Shown here: positions 1 through 13,141 of the stretch, one piece after another | How the letters are laid out: the number at the start of each line of letters is the position of its first letter | Numbering within the stretch: the first letter of the stretch is position 1 | Origin: Prochilodus magdalenae | Taxonomy: Eukaryota; Chordata; Actinopteri; Characiformes; Prochilodontidae | Reading direction: 5' to 3' | Length of the DNA: 64,000 bases | Assembly (NCBI GenBank): GCA_024036415.1 | Contig: JAMWET010000628.1 | Span: 77,501 to 141,500 of the forward strand | The notes under the pieces: model-generated | What the model saw: the letters and a program-made list of their open reading frames with translations, nothing else | The model's database searches: none | What the model was told of the DNA's origin: nothing | Position numbers and translations under genes: made by a program

Positions 1-710
1 CATAGGCACTTTCCTCATTCAGGCCTATCTAGCTCTGCTTACAGAAGACCTGCAAATGATGTGCAACACAAAAACAGAAGTGAAGAGAGACCAGCCTGTC
101 TGCTGAATCTTTACCAGACTAAATGCAGTACTGCTGTGGGGCTTCCTGTCAACCAAAGGGTGTGTGGCTATGAGAGAAGTGACTGCGCATTGACATCTAG
201 TGGCAATGACTGGAACTACAGCATTTAATCTGTGAGTAGAATGGAGGAAAATGAAGTGGAATCACTTGCCAGTGGAGATGGAGAAGAACACTGGTGCAGA
301 ATGAGTGTGGAAGAGGAGGCGGAGAAGTGTTGTGAGAAATATGTGAAGGCTGAAAAAGAGTTTTTGTGGAAGCACAAATAGCTAGGCCTACTGCCAGCAC
401 GCTCTGCCCTATCATCCTCTTGGGAAGAAAGACTGGAAGGAAAGTATATAGAACCTGTTCAATTATTCAGACCTAATGTGAATTATTAAGGTGATTGTCT
501 GCTTAGGGAGACGCAGACACAAACGGGTTTCTGTACAGAGTAGAACACGCTGAAAGATAAATAACTGTGTGACGGTGTCATTACCATTTAAATACACAAC
601 ATGCTGGAGACAAACAGCTCCAACCAGCATGGTCTAAGATGCTCACCCAGCATGGTGAAGCCAGTTGATTAGCATACCAGCATCCAAAATACAGCATGTG
701 CTAGTTGTTG

Positions 711-727
711 CTATCTATCTATATGAT

Positions 728-776
<49 letters not shown>

Positions 777-778
777 CA
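711..778. repeat. (GATA)n microsatellite
   Basis: A short CTAT run followed by about 12 GATA units, forming a small inverted arrangement around 720-732. Confidence 0.9.
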
Positions 779-846
779 GATGATTTCATACAGTCATTAA
801 TCAGGCTTCTAATTACCATGTAACTACAATGCGAACCATTCATATG

Positions 847-851
<5 letters not shown>

Positions 852-937
<86 letters not shown>
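852..937. repeat. (TA)n microsatellite
   Basis: About 43 uninterrupted TA units. Confidence 0.95.
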
Positions 938-940
<3 letters not shown>

Positions 941-1264
941 TGACTGTAATCATAAAAGTTACTTTCACCAGTTAATCTACATTTCTGCTAAATTTAACCA
1001 TTAAGGCATAAACAATGATACCAGTTTGTTCATAGGGACCAGGCATCCAAAGAATTGAATGCCTCTAAAAGCTACCTTACAGAAAGCTATCACACACAAT
1101 GGTTATGAATATACTGTCTAATGACAACAGATAAGGTTATGCCTTAGCTATTAGGTCTGAAACAGACATGTATGGTGTATAGATGCAAGTCAAAACTTTT
1201 ATTGTAGTTGCTATCTATGTATCTATCAATGTATCAATGTATGCATCCATCCATCCACCCATAT

Positions 1265-1866
1265 ATACTCATCATCAAAATAATAATTAAACCCAGAAGG
1301 AATCAACCAACAGGAATTAAAATTGGTGGGTAGGTTTGACATTGCAAGACATGCAAAAGCTTCAAGTTTCATGCACAGCCACACATGCAACATAAGTAAG
1401 GACAGGCCCTATTGCCTAACTGACCCAACAGCCTCAATTGCTGACATTCATTAAGCAGTGATGACTTCCTTGAGGAATCCTTTTAATGCCAGCACCATTG
1501 GCAGACGGCCGCATGTCGGGACTACATGCAGACAGACCGATATGACGACTGCTCTTAACACCTCATCTACATCGCCAAAAACTGCCAGACTGCCATGGAG
1601 TGACTCAGAATGGCAGCGGGTCATCTTCAGTAATGAGTCTTGTTGTTACAAACAAATACCTGTATGGAGGCACCATGGTCTGCAGCATGCATCACACGTC
1701 CTGAAGACCCCTACAAACTACAGGGGCTGAGAATATTTAAGCTGCATGGGCTGGATTATCACAGGACGCCACTAGGAACCTCTGGAACACACTGAGAGAC
1801 ACTGCTTCTGTATGTGTAGCTCAATAAATATTGCCCATATCAGTCTAAATTCATCATCATTATCAT
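1265..1866 (+). mobile_element. Tc1-like element family 2, internally deleted copy
   Basis: Plus orientation. It carries the frame LPWSDSEWQRVIFSNES at about 1590-1640, the first catalytic region of a Tc1 DDE transposase (here Asn replaces the catalytic Asp), followed by the common 3' part ending in the CCCATATCAGTCTAAAT block. The same sequence recurs five more times in the window. Confidence 0.75.
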
Positions 1867-3094
1867 AGATAGATAGATAGAATTTGACCCAGGATAGCAG
1901 ACTGACTGAAATCATGGCCATCCAAATAGGGGTATCCCCCTGCCCCCCACCTGATTGACTCCCATTTATTTTCTCTATTTATTCCATGCCAGACCGGAGC
2001 AGCCTGACAGGCCCTGACATTTTAATCAGGTTGGAAACAGCTGAGGCACACCGCAGATTGATTGGAAATACCAGACGTGGCACGTGCGGTGGGCGTGTGT
2101 GAATGCGTCTGTTAGGAAGCGTGGCAGGTCACTGGGGCTTGAAGAGGACGGGGGGGCTACCCGTATAAATCTGCTTGTAATACCAGCAGTGGAACAGCTC
2201 TCTAATGAGGGGGTTATGGCTGATAGCAGTGGGTTTGAATGCCTCTGGGGAGAGACTGGTATCTCTAGAGACATAACCTCCAGTGCCTCCCACTTTTACT
2301 CCTTTTTTTTTCCCCCTTCCGTTTTTAATCTCCTTCCCCTCTTTTTGTTCAGCTGCTGTGGCTGTTGCCATGGCAGTCCTAGACTCACACTATGCTAGCG
2401 GGTGTTGAAAGCTTGTGCATCACAGGTGTAAATTTGACGAAAAGGAGCCTGAACGTGTGTGTGTGTGTGTGCACGTGTACTGGTGTGTCTGGGAACATGA
2501 ACACATTTATCACTTTGGGCTCAATGGGTATTTAATGTACTTTGTGGCTTGTAGGTGAGCGTGTGTGCACGTATTGTTGCATCCAGCCTCAGAAGCACAT
2601 TAATCTAAGCTAAAGTTGATTGACAGCAGTATCAGGAATCACTAATAGTTTGCATTAATTGAGATGTCTATCAAGTTGGACATTTTAAATGTCAGTAAAG
2701 ATGCATATACAGTTTTTAGATGCACCAAACTGTGTATGGGCTATATGCCTCATTATCTGTGGTTTCGTTTAATATGTAGTCCCATATCAGTCCAGATGTC
2801 TGTCTCACACAGCAGGATATCCTGCATAGTCAGCTCACTTTAAGCTTAGTTTGAACACTGTAGGCTCAGTTTGGACCAATTAGGGACTGACCAAAAGAGG
2901 TGGATTCCAAGAACAATATAATAATTAGCAGAGGAGCCAAATTATACTACATATAGACATTATGATGTCTAAGTAGAATAGGACATATTTAATTTCATCA
3001 GTGAATAAATGGCCACTATTTGGCACGCAGAAATAGATTAAGAATATACAGCAGTTATTACCATAATACAGCTATCAATGCTATACTTTCTACA

Positions 3095-3245
3095 CACACT
3101 CATTCTCAGAATAGTTGCACCCAGAAGGAATCAACCCACAGGAATGAAACTTGGTGGTTTGACACTGTGAGACATGCAACTGATTCAAGTTTTATGCTCG
3201 GCCACACATGAGATGTGAGCAAGGACGGGCTGACTCAACAGCTGA
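3095..3245 (+). mobile_element. Tc1-like family 2, left-end fragment
   Basis: Shares the CCAGAAGGAATCAACC and ATGAAACTTGGTGG blocks with the left ends of the copies at 1265 and 36420; the rest is missing. Confidence 0.6.
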
Positions 3246-3424
3246 CTCCTGATAGGCTCTTTTTCTTAAGGAGTAGGACTTTCTCCACTAATGGATGCTA
3301 TATTGGGTTTTCCCATTCATATTTCATCCAGTGACCAGTGCTCTCGTTTATAATGTCTCCATGGAAATCTCTTTAGTGAGCTCTCACTGTTAACTACATA
3401 CTATTTACATGCTTCAAAACATTG

Positions 3425-3990
3425 TTATTAAAACTTATCAACAAAGAATAGTTGCAACCAGAAGTACATGTCAGATTGCAGTGCTATTGGGAGGGAAGCT
3501 AAAGGTTACCATATAGGAAACAATAAGTGATGATAAATTTAGACTGATATGGGGAATATTTATTGAGCTACACATACAGAAGTAGTGTCTCACGGTATGG
3601 CATTGGTCCGCCATGTTTGGTGAAGCAACAGACGTCTCGGCATGGAGTTGCAGAGGTTCCTAATGGTGACCTGTGATAATAGTTCCTGCAGATTTTGTGG
3701 TAGGGGTGGAAGTGGAGTGACACCAGGCCTTCTGGATGTGCATGCATCTAGGCACTGTCCACGGTGCCATCACACACAGATTCGTTGGGTGGTTTCCACC
3801 AAGACAAAAGCAGGACTCGTCACTGAAGATGATCCACTGCCATTCAAAGTCCCTCCATGACAGTCTGGCACAACACCATTGCAGTCTTTGGCCATATTGA
3901 CACGGTGTTAAAGGTACTCATCATTACGGTCTGCATGCAAGCCTCTACATGTAATCTCTCACAATGTTAAACCTACCCACCAAGTTTCAT
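3425..3990 (-). mobile_element. Tc1-like family 2, inverted copy
   Basis: Minus orientation. It holds the ATTTAGACTGATATGGG block followed by reverse-complemented transposase C-terminal sequence and the remnant of the first DDE motif. It faces the fragment at 3095. Confidence 0.7.
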
Positions 3991-4860
3991 ATACTGATTC
4001 CTATTGGATCCTTTATCCTCAAAACATTACACACGATCCTCAAACTTGTTTAACTAAACAAAATAAGAATCGTTCATTTTGCCCTGCTTTAGGTAACCCC
4101 CTGCTCTCCCCACCTATATAAGCTGTATGTGTTTTTCCTGTGTGCGTGTGGTGGATTAGTTTTAAGCTGGTGCTCAGCTGGTGCCATGAGGCAGTGTTTC
4201 ATTAGACTTAATGAGATTTTGACAGTGCTCTCCCCCCTCCCTCTCTCTCCCGCTCTCTCCCTTTCTCCCTCTCTTGCTCTTTCTCGCTCTTTCTCGCTCT
4301 CTCTTTCTAAGATCATTCTCATACGCCTTTCATGCGAGCACAATGAGATGAAGGCTTTCAATATTTAATCAGGGAAGTGGGCATGGAGAGGGTGGGGGGC
4401 TGTCTGTCCCAAAGAAGGGGGCTTTGCCAGAGGGGGATCATTCTTCACTAAACAGCAAATGGATCATTTTGTAAAGCACAGGGTGTTGCAAACAAAGCAG
4501 ACACAACATTTGCTGAGGGTGGTGCAAACCTACAGTATAAATGGATATGGTGACGTCCAGTCGTTGTACATGATGCTGTATTCCAGGGATTAGTATATAC
4601 AGCCATGTAGCCCAGAGGGAAACCCAGACCTGGCTTCTGAGCCTGGGAAATCTTATGTTTCCTGTGAGAACAATTCCACTGATTTTGCAAAATCCCTGCA
4701 TACTTAGATTGTGTAGACGGTAATCAGGTTATTCAGAGTGGTCTGACGTGATATGGGCAGCTCTAAAGGATTGTTCATGTTGGTAGTGATGGGAGCCCAA
4801 TGTCAGGCTATGTGACTGATATTTAGGATATTGTATTATAAATGGTTTTGAGATAATCAC

Positions 4861-5246
4861 AGTACCAGTCAAAAGTTAAACCATACCCAACTAAATGGAT
4901 GTGTTTGACTATCTAAGAGACTCTACAGGCTCACACTTAACAGAGATGTCTGAAACAATACATATCCTGATATACCACAAACACTCTTGATGTATCACAG
5001 TGTCATATTTATGCCATACTGCCTCCTCTAATATATATATATATATATATATATATTTAGTGGCGGAAAAATCTTCTATCTCTTTTATCTATTCTCTAGT
5101 TCCCCTTTCAGTTTAGTGAAGTTATGGACAGACTAATGGGATTGGTCGAAATTGCTTATAATGGAGTTTAGAGTTTTATAGGAGGCTGCATAATTCCATA
5201 AGTGCTATTTTAAAGGTTGATGCCATCTAAACTTTTGACTGGTACT
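4861..5246. mobile_element. MITE with ACCAGTCAAAAGTT ends, copy 1
   Basis: About 386 bp bounded by AGTACCAGTCAAAAGTT and its inverse AACTTTTGACTGGTACT. The internal sequence is the reverse complement of the copy at 8081. Confidence 0.75.
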
Positions 5247-5257
5247 AATATATATAC

Positions 5258-5880
5258 TATAAGGCCAAAAGTATTCACTCACCCATTCAAATCACTGAAT
5301 CCAGGTATTTCAGTCACTTCCATGGCCATATATGTATAAAACCAAGCACCTAGCCATGCAGACTGCTTCTACACACATTAGTGAAAGAATGGGTCGCTCT
5401 CAGGAGCTCAGTGGATTCCAGAGTGGTACCATGATAGGATGCCACCTGTGCAACAAGTCCAGTCATGAAATTTACATGATACTAAATATTTCACAGTCCA
5501 CAGTCAGTGGCATTATAGGGAAGTAAAAGCAATTGGGAACGTCAGCAACACGTATAGCGTGGGTCCGCGGATGCTGAGGTGCATAGTGCGCACTTGTCTG
5601 ACTGCATTGTGCCAAGTGTAAAGTTTGGTGGAGGGGTGATTATGGTGTGGGGTTGTTTCTCCGGAGTTGGGCTCGGCCCTGTAGTTCCAGTGAAAGGAAC
5701 TCTAAACGCTTCAGCAGACCAAAGATTTTGAACAGATCATGCTCGCAACTTTGTGGGAACAGTTTGTGGATGGCCCCTTCCTGTTCCAACATGACTGCCC
5801 ACTAGTGTACAGACCTCAGCCGGACAGAACACAGAGAGATGAATTAGAGCGGAACCAGGCCTACTCGTCCTATGCCGGTA
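5258..5880 (+). mobile_element. classic fish Tc1 element, internally deleted and 3' truncated
   Basis: The left end resembles the common fish Tc1 inverted repeat (GGCCAAAAGTATTCACTCAC). Frame 5392-5526 gives the transposase N-terminus GRSQELSGFQSGTMIGCHLC and NKSSHEIYMILNISQSTVSG, a helix-turn-helix. A deletion then joins it to the central [22 protein letters not shown] block near 5615-5670. There are several stops; no intact transposase. Confidence 0.8.
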
Positions 5881-8080
5881 TTCTGTAGCAATATGAAAAA
5901 AATTTGAACATATGGAGAAACATCCAAAAGCTATTTCAGCAATTCTATATAATTAAACAAGGTAGACAGGCTTACAATACCATGTACGTACATTTATCTC
6001 TCTCTGCTGCAGATGCTGAATGATAAACACGTCATGGTACGTGTTGGTGGTGGATGGGAAACCTTTGGAACGTACCTGCTGAAGCATGACCCCTGCAGGA
6101 CACCTCAGCTCACTCGGCCAGGGCTCAGACCCTGCAAGCCCACTGCTAAGTCCCCCAACACCAAAGAGCCTTCACGGGACAGCTACCTGGTGGTGGGCAC
6201 ACACTCCCGATTCAGGAAATGATGCATGTTAATAATGGAACAATGTTGTGATCAATGACCAGCCATGCCTTGTACTGATACCTGATTGAGTCAAGAAAAG
6301 CATGGACATGACTACAGGAGCATTGAATAGATTGAATTGCTTATGGTTACAGCTTTATGTTTTTTTTTTAATATAGAAACTGTAAAAACAAAAAGGAAAA
6401 AATATATTTCAGTAATGTGTAATGGTATGAGGTATACTGTCTCTTTATTTTTAGACCTTCCTTTTATATATTATTAAGTTTAAACTGTTATTTTCTTTTA
6501 AATCTAAACTAGCAGTGAACAATATAAGGGCAGGCTCTCTGGATAATAATTTACATTCCTGATGATGGATATGTTTACTCATGCTCACTGGTAATATGTG
6601 ATGTGATTTTTATTAATCACTTTTAATGAAATATATGGTTTTAATGTATGAGGGAAATGCACGTCCTAAAGGCATATTACTGTGTACGAGTGAAACTTCC
6701 ATTATCAACCACAAGGTGGTGCCCAGTGATAAGTTATGCAGTATATGACTACATGGCACACATTTCCAGCCTTTGGGATTTAACGGGTCCATATTTTCTT
6801 GCATTTACTTCTTGCATTTTTTATTTTTCTGAGGTCCATTTGCGACGTGTAGGTTCCAAAACCAGCCAGAATTCAATTTTGCATTACCAAATTTCCAAGC
6901 TTTCTTTGACCGTTTTTTTTTTTTTTTTTTTGTTACTGCGCCTTTAAGACATACAGTATATCAAAATTAAGGGATATGTAAATTAAGCCAGTTCTGACTG
7001 GCTGCCCTGTTTTGTACCTCATTCAAAAAGCATTCCAGGCAGTGAAATGCACCTTATAACTTGAATGTGAATGGGCGGGGCTAAACTAGGTTGACCTCTG
7101 TAACATCACAAAAACAGTTAATTCCAAATGAACTGCTTTGCCGGCCCTCTACATGGCCTGTATAGACTGGTGAATAAATGGTATGTATCGGAAACTGTAA
7201 CAATGTATTTTAGGTCACATGGGCCCTTTAAAAGTTCATTATTCTTTCTTCCTTTTTTAAATTTGATTTCCTTTTTGCCTGTATTATGTACAGCATATAA
7301 GATTGTGACGAGCCAACATTTTTTTAAAATATATTAAATATATTAAAACATGAATATTGTGAATAATAAAGCCAAACTTTTTTTCCATAGCTTTAAAATG
7401 AACATACACACACGACAAGGTAAATGTTAATTACAATTTATTTCTTTTAAATAAAAATAATTAAAAAAGGACACAAGTCTCTCAATACAATGAAATAAAT
7501 TCACCGCCATAAGGTCATGCGTGAGAATGGTTGCTGTGTTCTTGACCTGCTTTGTTGAATTAGCCAATAAAAACAGTTCATACAAAATTAAAATAGTGCT
7601 ACTTTGACTGCCAAAATAAAGGATGGCTATTGTACACATGTCTCCAATTTACTTCCAAGAGCTGCTTGTTCTTTCTGCACACACAGGTGTGCTTTTCTCT
7701 CTCTCTCTCTTTCTCTCTCTCTTTTCTTCTTCATCATGTGCCTCTTTGTCATGTGCCTTGGCAACATTCATTGCACTAGTTTACACATTGTACCTGATTT
7801 TGCTTTTGGTTTTGTGGTTTGCTAATGTCATGCTAAAATATGCTGCGTACACATATTAAAAATCACACATTTCACAGCAAAAACGTAAAAAGAATCCTAC
7901 CTACTGTTCCCTAGGGAATCCTAAAAGGTCATATTTACTTTACCTGCTGATTTGTTTTTGTTATAATCAGCTAATTTTATTCACTGGTGCCGTTTTTACA
8001 ATTGGGATGTTGTTTTCCTGAGATAACAAGACATTTGCTAGTCTGGCCAGAAGACTAGCCTACAAGAGCAGCCCAATTGC

Positions 8081-8500
8081 ACTACCAGTCAAAAGTTTAG
8101 ACACGGCTACTCATAGAATGTTCTCCTTATGTTTATCTTACTGCTTTATTTTGGAATAACAGTGAAGACACCAAACTAGAAAACAGCACTCCTGGAATTA
8201 TACAGTCCAGCTTAAATACCTCCAAAATGACCTTTACAGGAGGATGAAACGGCCACCTGCAATGGAGGCTGATAGAACATGGCTGACTCTAAGCTAATTT
8301 GGGGGAAATTGTATTGGTCTGTGCATCATGAATACAAACTGAAAGGGGAACTAGAGCTTTTAAACTGTGCAAAAAGATAAAAAGAGATAAACGTTTTCTT
8401 GTACAACTAAATTATTAGAGATGGCGATGTGGAACTGTTAAGTGTAAGTCTGTAGAGATAGCCAACAACATCCTTTTTGTCTAAACATTTGACTGATACT
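8081..8500. mobile_element. MITE with ACCAGTCAAAAGTT ends, copy 2
   Basis: About 420 bp. The left end is ACTACCAGTCAAAAGTTTAG and the right end is the weaker AAACATTTGACTGATACTGT. It includes a non-coding interior shared with the copies at 4861 and 56055. Confidence 0.75.
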
Positions 8501-9090
8501 GTATACTAAGCAGAATTGTGCTCCAGTGTAGGAAGACAATTTTATGCTACTCATAAAAATGACAGCACAAAAGAGGACCCTGGATGATCTGGAGTGAATA
8601 GGTGAAGAGGAATAGTTTCAAATTCCCTGCCCTTCCTCTGACTAAACAATGTTTGCTGTTTTACTGGCAACGAGAGGCTATACATAACACTAAATGCAGG
8701 GGTGCCAGTAACTGAGTTTGGTCCCCAGGTCATTATTTCCTGATGAGAATTTTGTAAAACCAGTGTGAGATTAAGACTGTATACAAGTAAACATGGGGGG
8801 GGCTATCTTCGTGGTGGTCTATGGCCTGCTTCTGCCAAAGAAAATGGCGGCGGGTAAGACTGGGGAGCATAACGCAGCCAACTTAGAGTATAAATGTGGG
8901 TGCAGTGATTGTATTGGGGTGTGTCTTCATCAGAATAAACCTCATAAAGTTAAAATATACAGGTCTGAAGATTAATAAAAGATGAACTTGCTTTAGAGGT
9001 TCAGTTTTAGAGTGAAATAGCCATGGGTAGCTAACAGCTAGGCTAAACGTATTTCGAGAGACAGCAGCATCTACCAACAGCTCTGATGTA

Positions 9091-9623
9091 CAGGGGTTGG
9101 ACAATGAAACTGGAACACCTGTCATTTTAGTGTGGGAGGTCTCATGGCTAAATTGGACCAGCCTGGTGGCCAATCTTCATTAACTGCACATTGCACCAGT
9201 AAGAGCAGAGTGTGAAGGTTCGGTTAGCAGGTAAGAGCACAGTGCTGCTCAAAATACTGCAATGCACACAACATTATGGGTGACATACCAGAGTTCAAAA
9301 GAGGACAAATTGTTGGTGCATGTCTTGCTGGCGCATCTGTGACCAAGACAGCAAGTCTTTGTGATGTATCAAGAGCCACGGTATCCAGGGTAATGTCAGC
9401 ATACCACCAAGAAGGACCAATCTCCACTAGCGTCACGTAGTGACCTGGCCACTATCCTGCAAGAAGAATGGCTTAAACTCCCTCTGACCACTGTGCAGGA
9501 CGCAGTATATGTCATTCTCAAGATGAACTGACGCTGTACTGGCCGCAAAAGGAGGCCCTACACCATACTAATAAATGATTGTGGTCTAAAACCAGGTGTT
9601 TCAGTTTCATTGTCCAACCCCTG
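9091..9623 (+). mobile_element. Tc1-derived non-autonomous element, family 1, copy 1
   Basis: 533 bp bounded by TA target sites, with inverted ends CAGGGGTTGGACAATG / CATTGTCCAACCCCTG. It keeps a 54-codon plus-strand frame (9276-9440) for the transposase N-terminal helix-turn-helix (FKRGQIVGACLAGASVTKTA, then SLCDVSRATVSRVMSAYHQEG). After a stop, another frame reads LQEEWLKLPLTTVQ, a C-terminal Tc1-like remnant. The catalytic middle is deleted. Confidence 0.9.
9276..9440 (+). pseudogene. Tc1 transposase HTH fragment in copy 1
   Basis: 54 codons starting MGDIPEFKRGQ and stopping at TAG. It contains a helix-turn-helix typical of Tc1 N-termini (SVTKTASLCDVSRATVSRV). No DDE residues remain. Confidence 0.75.
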
Positions 9624-12609
9624 TACGTGTGAGGTACCTGGTCATGTGACTGTATTAGTATACTACACTGTATGTCAGAACACATTACTGTCCTGCATAG
9701 TACAAACAGGGAGCAGTATACAGTGTGCAGTATATACTACTGTAGTCTGCAGTAGTATATCCATTTCAGTTCAATTACCAAAGTTCAATTAGCAGGGGTG
9801 CCAATAATTGTGGAAGAGACTGCTTTTCAATATCTGGGGAACACAAAAAAACAATGAAAGCTGAAGGATAGGTTCTTGTTACCTCAGGAATAAAAACATG
9901 TGTTATCATCTGATTATGGCATCAATAATCAGCGGAAATAAGTTTATTCCTTTATCACTGGGAGACGCAGCCATACACACATATAACGCCATTATTACTT
10001 TTACTCCGAATACAGCAGCTCTGACTTTACATTCACCCCCAGCTGGGAATAAATAATACTAATGTGCTCAGATCTGAGATCAGGATTTGATAGTCTCTGT
10101 GACCTTTGTTTATTTGGTTAGCACTTTTGAGGCGTCATTAGTTGATCTAAAACGAGTGTGCTTCTCCAGACTATATCCATATTCGCTACAGTACTCAGAA
10201 GACCATAGTCAGGGTGTTTCGTATTTGCATTGACAGTAAGAGTGAGTTGGTGCATTCAGTTTACATGAAACCATTACTAAGCTTTCATATCTGATTGGGA
10301 CGCGTCAACTCGAGAAACTCCCCAAGCTCCATCCACTCATCACAGAGGCTTAAGAGCACACCGGAATGGCTGTAGCTGAAGGGAAGTCTGGGTAATGTAA
10401 ACATTACAGTACATTACATGCCAATATACAATATGTACCCTTACTATACCAGACAGAACACACTTTTCTATACACCATCCAATGACTAAGTGGCATTCTA
10501 CGTGATCGTTTTGTGATCATGTGCGATTCAAATTGACATTGTGCAAAGGTCGGATTCCCCGCTGTGCTTCAGTACCGAAGACTTCAAAGCCCTCTATGCA
10601 AATCTGAAGTTTAAAGGTGTGTTTTCTCTTTTCGTCTGTCATTAATAATAGGATTTCTGTCATGAGCTCACAACAGGAAGTCAGCCCTACAACAAATGAA
10701 GCTCAGGAAGGCTTTTTACAAACATCGCCGTAAACGTAAGACAGCTCAGTTATTCATACCTTGTGCCAACATGGACTGAATTATGACTAATTCCTCAAAA
10801 CACTGGAGACTAGCGTCGTCCGCTGTCATCCTCAGAACACGGAGAACAAAAAGAGTCTTCATTCTTAATCCAGCACCATTTTGTATAAATGGAGTCCTGA
10901 AATCTACACACAAAAAATGGATTTATACATACAGACTCCTAGAGGCCCCAGAAAGTTGGCTCCTCGAAGTTGCAGGGTTGATGTTTCTTTTATCTCTCCG
11001 TTCGGCTTATCCCTTGTTTTGCACTGCTCTGTTGGAGGGTGCGCTCCTCTCCAGCAAAGTCCTCAGGCTTAAGTCGTTCTCTTTCCAGATCCCCGTCCAC
11101 ATGCTTCAGCTCGGCGATAACCACGGTTGTGTTTTTGCTGACATGCTATGCTAAGTTTAAAGCTCCAATCAGGATTTGCTGCGGCAGGCGAGTTTTTTAC
11201 TGCCGCAATGGATCAGCGCTACAGGGTAATCAGGCCTGAGGCCTTGGAGGTGTTGAAACAAGTCCTGATTGGGCCTTTACGGGCCCAGACACACCAAGCT
11301 GACCATGAAGAAACATCACATTTGGATACACAAGTCTATTTTTGTAGACTAACAATTGCGTTGTTCTGGAACATTCCTTCACTTTCAACAGGAACCATAT
11401 TTAACAAACCAAAAATGGTTTTGTTGGGCAAAATAGTAAAAACCCCTTAATAAAAACTGGGAAAAAAAAAAGAGAAATGCACAAGACGGATGTTAATATT
11501 ACGTGCTGACCCTAATGTTAAAAAGGCAAGTACATGTAAGCACACATTGGCTTCTCTGAGTCTGCCAAACCCAGTGCAAAACAGTTTTATGCCCAATATC
11601 TAAAATAACTTGACTCATAAATGTGTCTCTTAAGCTGTCATTCACAAGCATCTGACTTTCTGGATAATGGTAAATGTAATAAGCCAGGGACTCTGTGTAT
11701 ATGCACTGTATATATGTTCCACAATAGTATCAGTATTAGCTGGGGAGCTCTTGCCCCAAGAAACCAGCTTCTCTTTCCATACTGTCTGCTCCTTCAACAA
11801 CAAACTAGACTAACTTAAGTCAGACTGACTACAGGAAGCCAAGGACTCCAGCATTATCTGGCAGCCAGTGCTATCAGTATTAGCTCATGTGTTGTAGCCC
11901 GAGAACAAAGCATCTCCTGAAGCAGCTAGCAGACTGAGAGGTTGCTGTTAGCACACGCAGAAATCCAGGCAGTCTCCAAGCTAGGCTTGTGGCTAACACC
12001 TAACCCTTGTCTATTCAGTCTCTGCCCCGCTTCCTCGTTAACTCATTTCAATCTGACGTCTGCTCCGTCAGCAACAAATTGGGTTTATTACGGTTTATTA
12101 AGATTATGGCTAGCCCCAGGGCATCAGATTTTCCTTTCAGATTCTTTCCCTCATCTCTTTAACTCATTAACTTGGTACATTATGATGTCTGCTCCTTCAA
12201 CAATAAACTGGACTTACTCCAGTGCTATCAAGAAGCCAGCGCTATCAGGGCCCATTGATGGCTTTAACAAAAATTGAGCTAGTCTCCAAGCTAGGCTTAC
12301 GGCTAATGACTAACTCTTGTCTATTCACACTCTTCTTTCACCCCCTCGTTAACTCATTTCAATCTGATGTCTGCTTCATCAGCAACAAACAGGGCTTATT
12401 AACTGAGACTCGTCTGCACTGTATGTATGTTACATTATGAGCTTATTTTTGTCCATCCAATTTTATAGCTAAGGACAAAACTCCAGTCCACCAGATGAAC
12501 CAATACATCACCGACTACTGACAGTATCTGTAAGTAAAACCCAGTTAGCTAATCAAAATCTGAAAAATGGCTACTTAAAAGTCGGGTGCATCATTATATA
12601 ACAAATATA

Positions 12610-13141
12610 CAGGGGTTGGACAATGAAACTGAAACACCTGTCATTTTAGTGTGGGAGGTCTCATGGCTAAATTGGACCAGCCTGGTGGCCAATCTTCATT
12701 AATTGCACATTGCACCAGTAAGAGCAGAGTGTGAAGGTTCAGTTAGCAGGTAAGAGCACAGTTCTGCTCAAAATACTGCAATGCACACAGCATTATGGGT
12801 GACATACCAGAGTTCAAAAGAGGACAGATTGTTGGTGCACGTCTTGTTGGCGCATCTGTGACCAAGACAGCAAGTCTTTGTGATGTATCAAGAGCCACGG
12901 TATCCAGGGTAATGTCAGCATACCACCAAGAAGGACGAACCTCCACCAGCATCACGTAGTGACCTGGCCACTATCCTGCAAGAAGAATGGCTTAAAATCC
13001 CTCTGACCACTGTGCAGGACGCAGTATATGTCATTCCCAAGACGAACTGACGCTGTATTGGCCGCAAAAGGAGGCCTACACCATACTAATAAATGATTGT
13101 GGTCTAAAACCAGGTGTTTCAGTTTCATTGTCCAACCCCTG
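12610..13141 (+). mobile_element. Tc1-derived non-autonomous element, family 1, copy 2
   Basis: 532 bp, same TIRs and internal structure as the copy at 9091, flanked by TA. The HTH frame is intact at 12795-12959 (54 codons). Very close in sequence to the other copies, suggesting recent spread. Confidence 0.9.
12795..12959 (+). pseudogene. Tc1 transposase HTH fragment in copy 2
   Basis: 54 codons, MGDIPEFKRGQIVGARL... to HQEGRTSTSIT then TAG. It shows the same HTH as copy 1, with Arg in place of Cys after GA. Confidence 0.75.

Noticed and set aside
601..700. Repeated CCAGCAT / CATGCTGG words
   Set aside because: They look like a small palindromic fish repeat, but the boundaries could not be set.
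2084..2398. Overlapping open frames on both strands
   Set aside because: No homology and no splice context; the sequence is merely stop-poor.
9224..9436. 70-codon antisense frame seen in all four family 1 MITE copies
   Set aside because: It is the complement of the HTH coding segment. The sense frame has a clear transposase HTH, so the antisense openness is a shadow.
10783..11154. 123-codon plus-strand open frame downstream of tmem178b
   Set aside because: No domain, no resemblance to known proteins, no splice-consistent neighbours; taken as chance.
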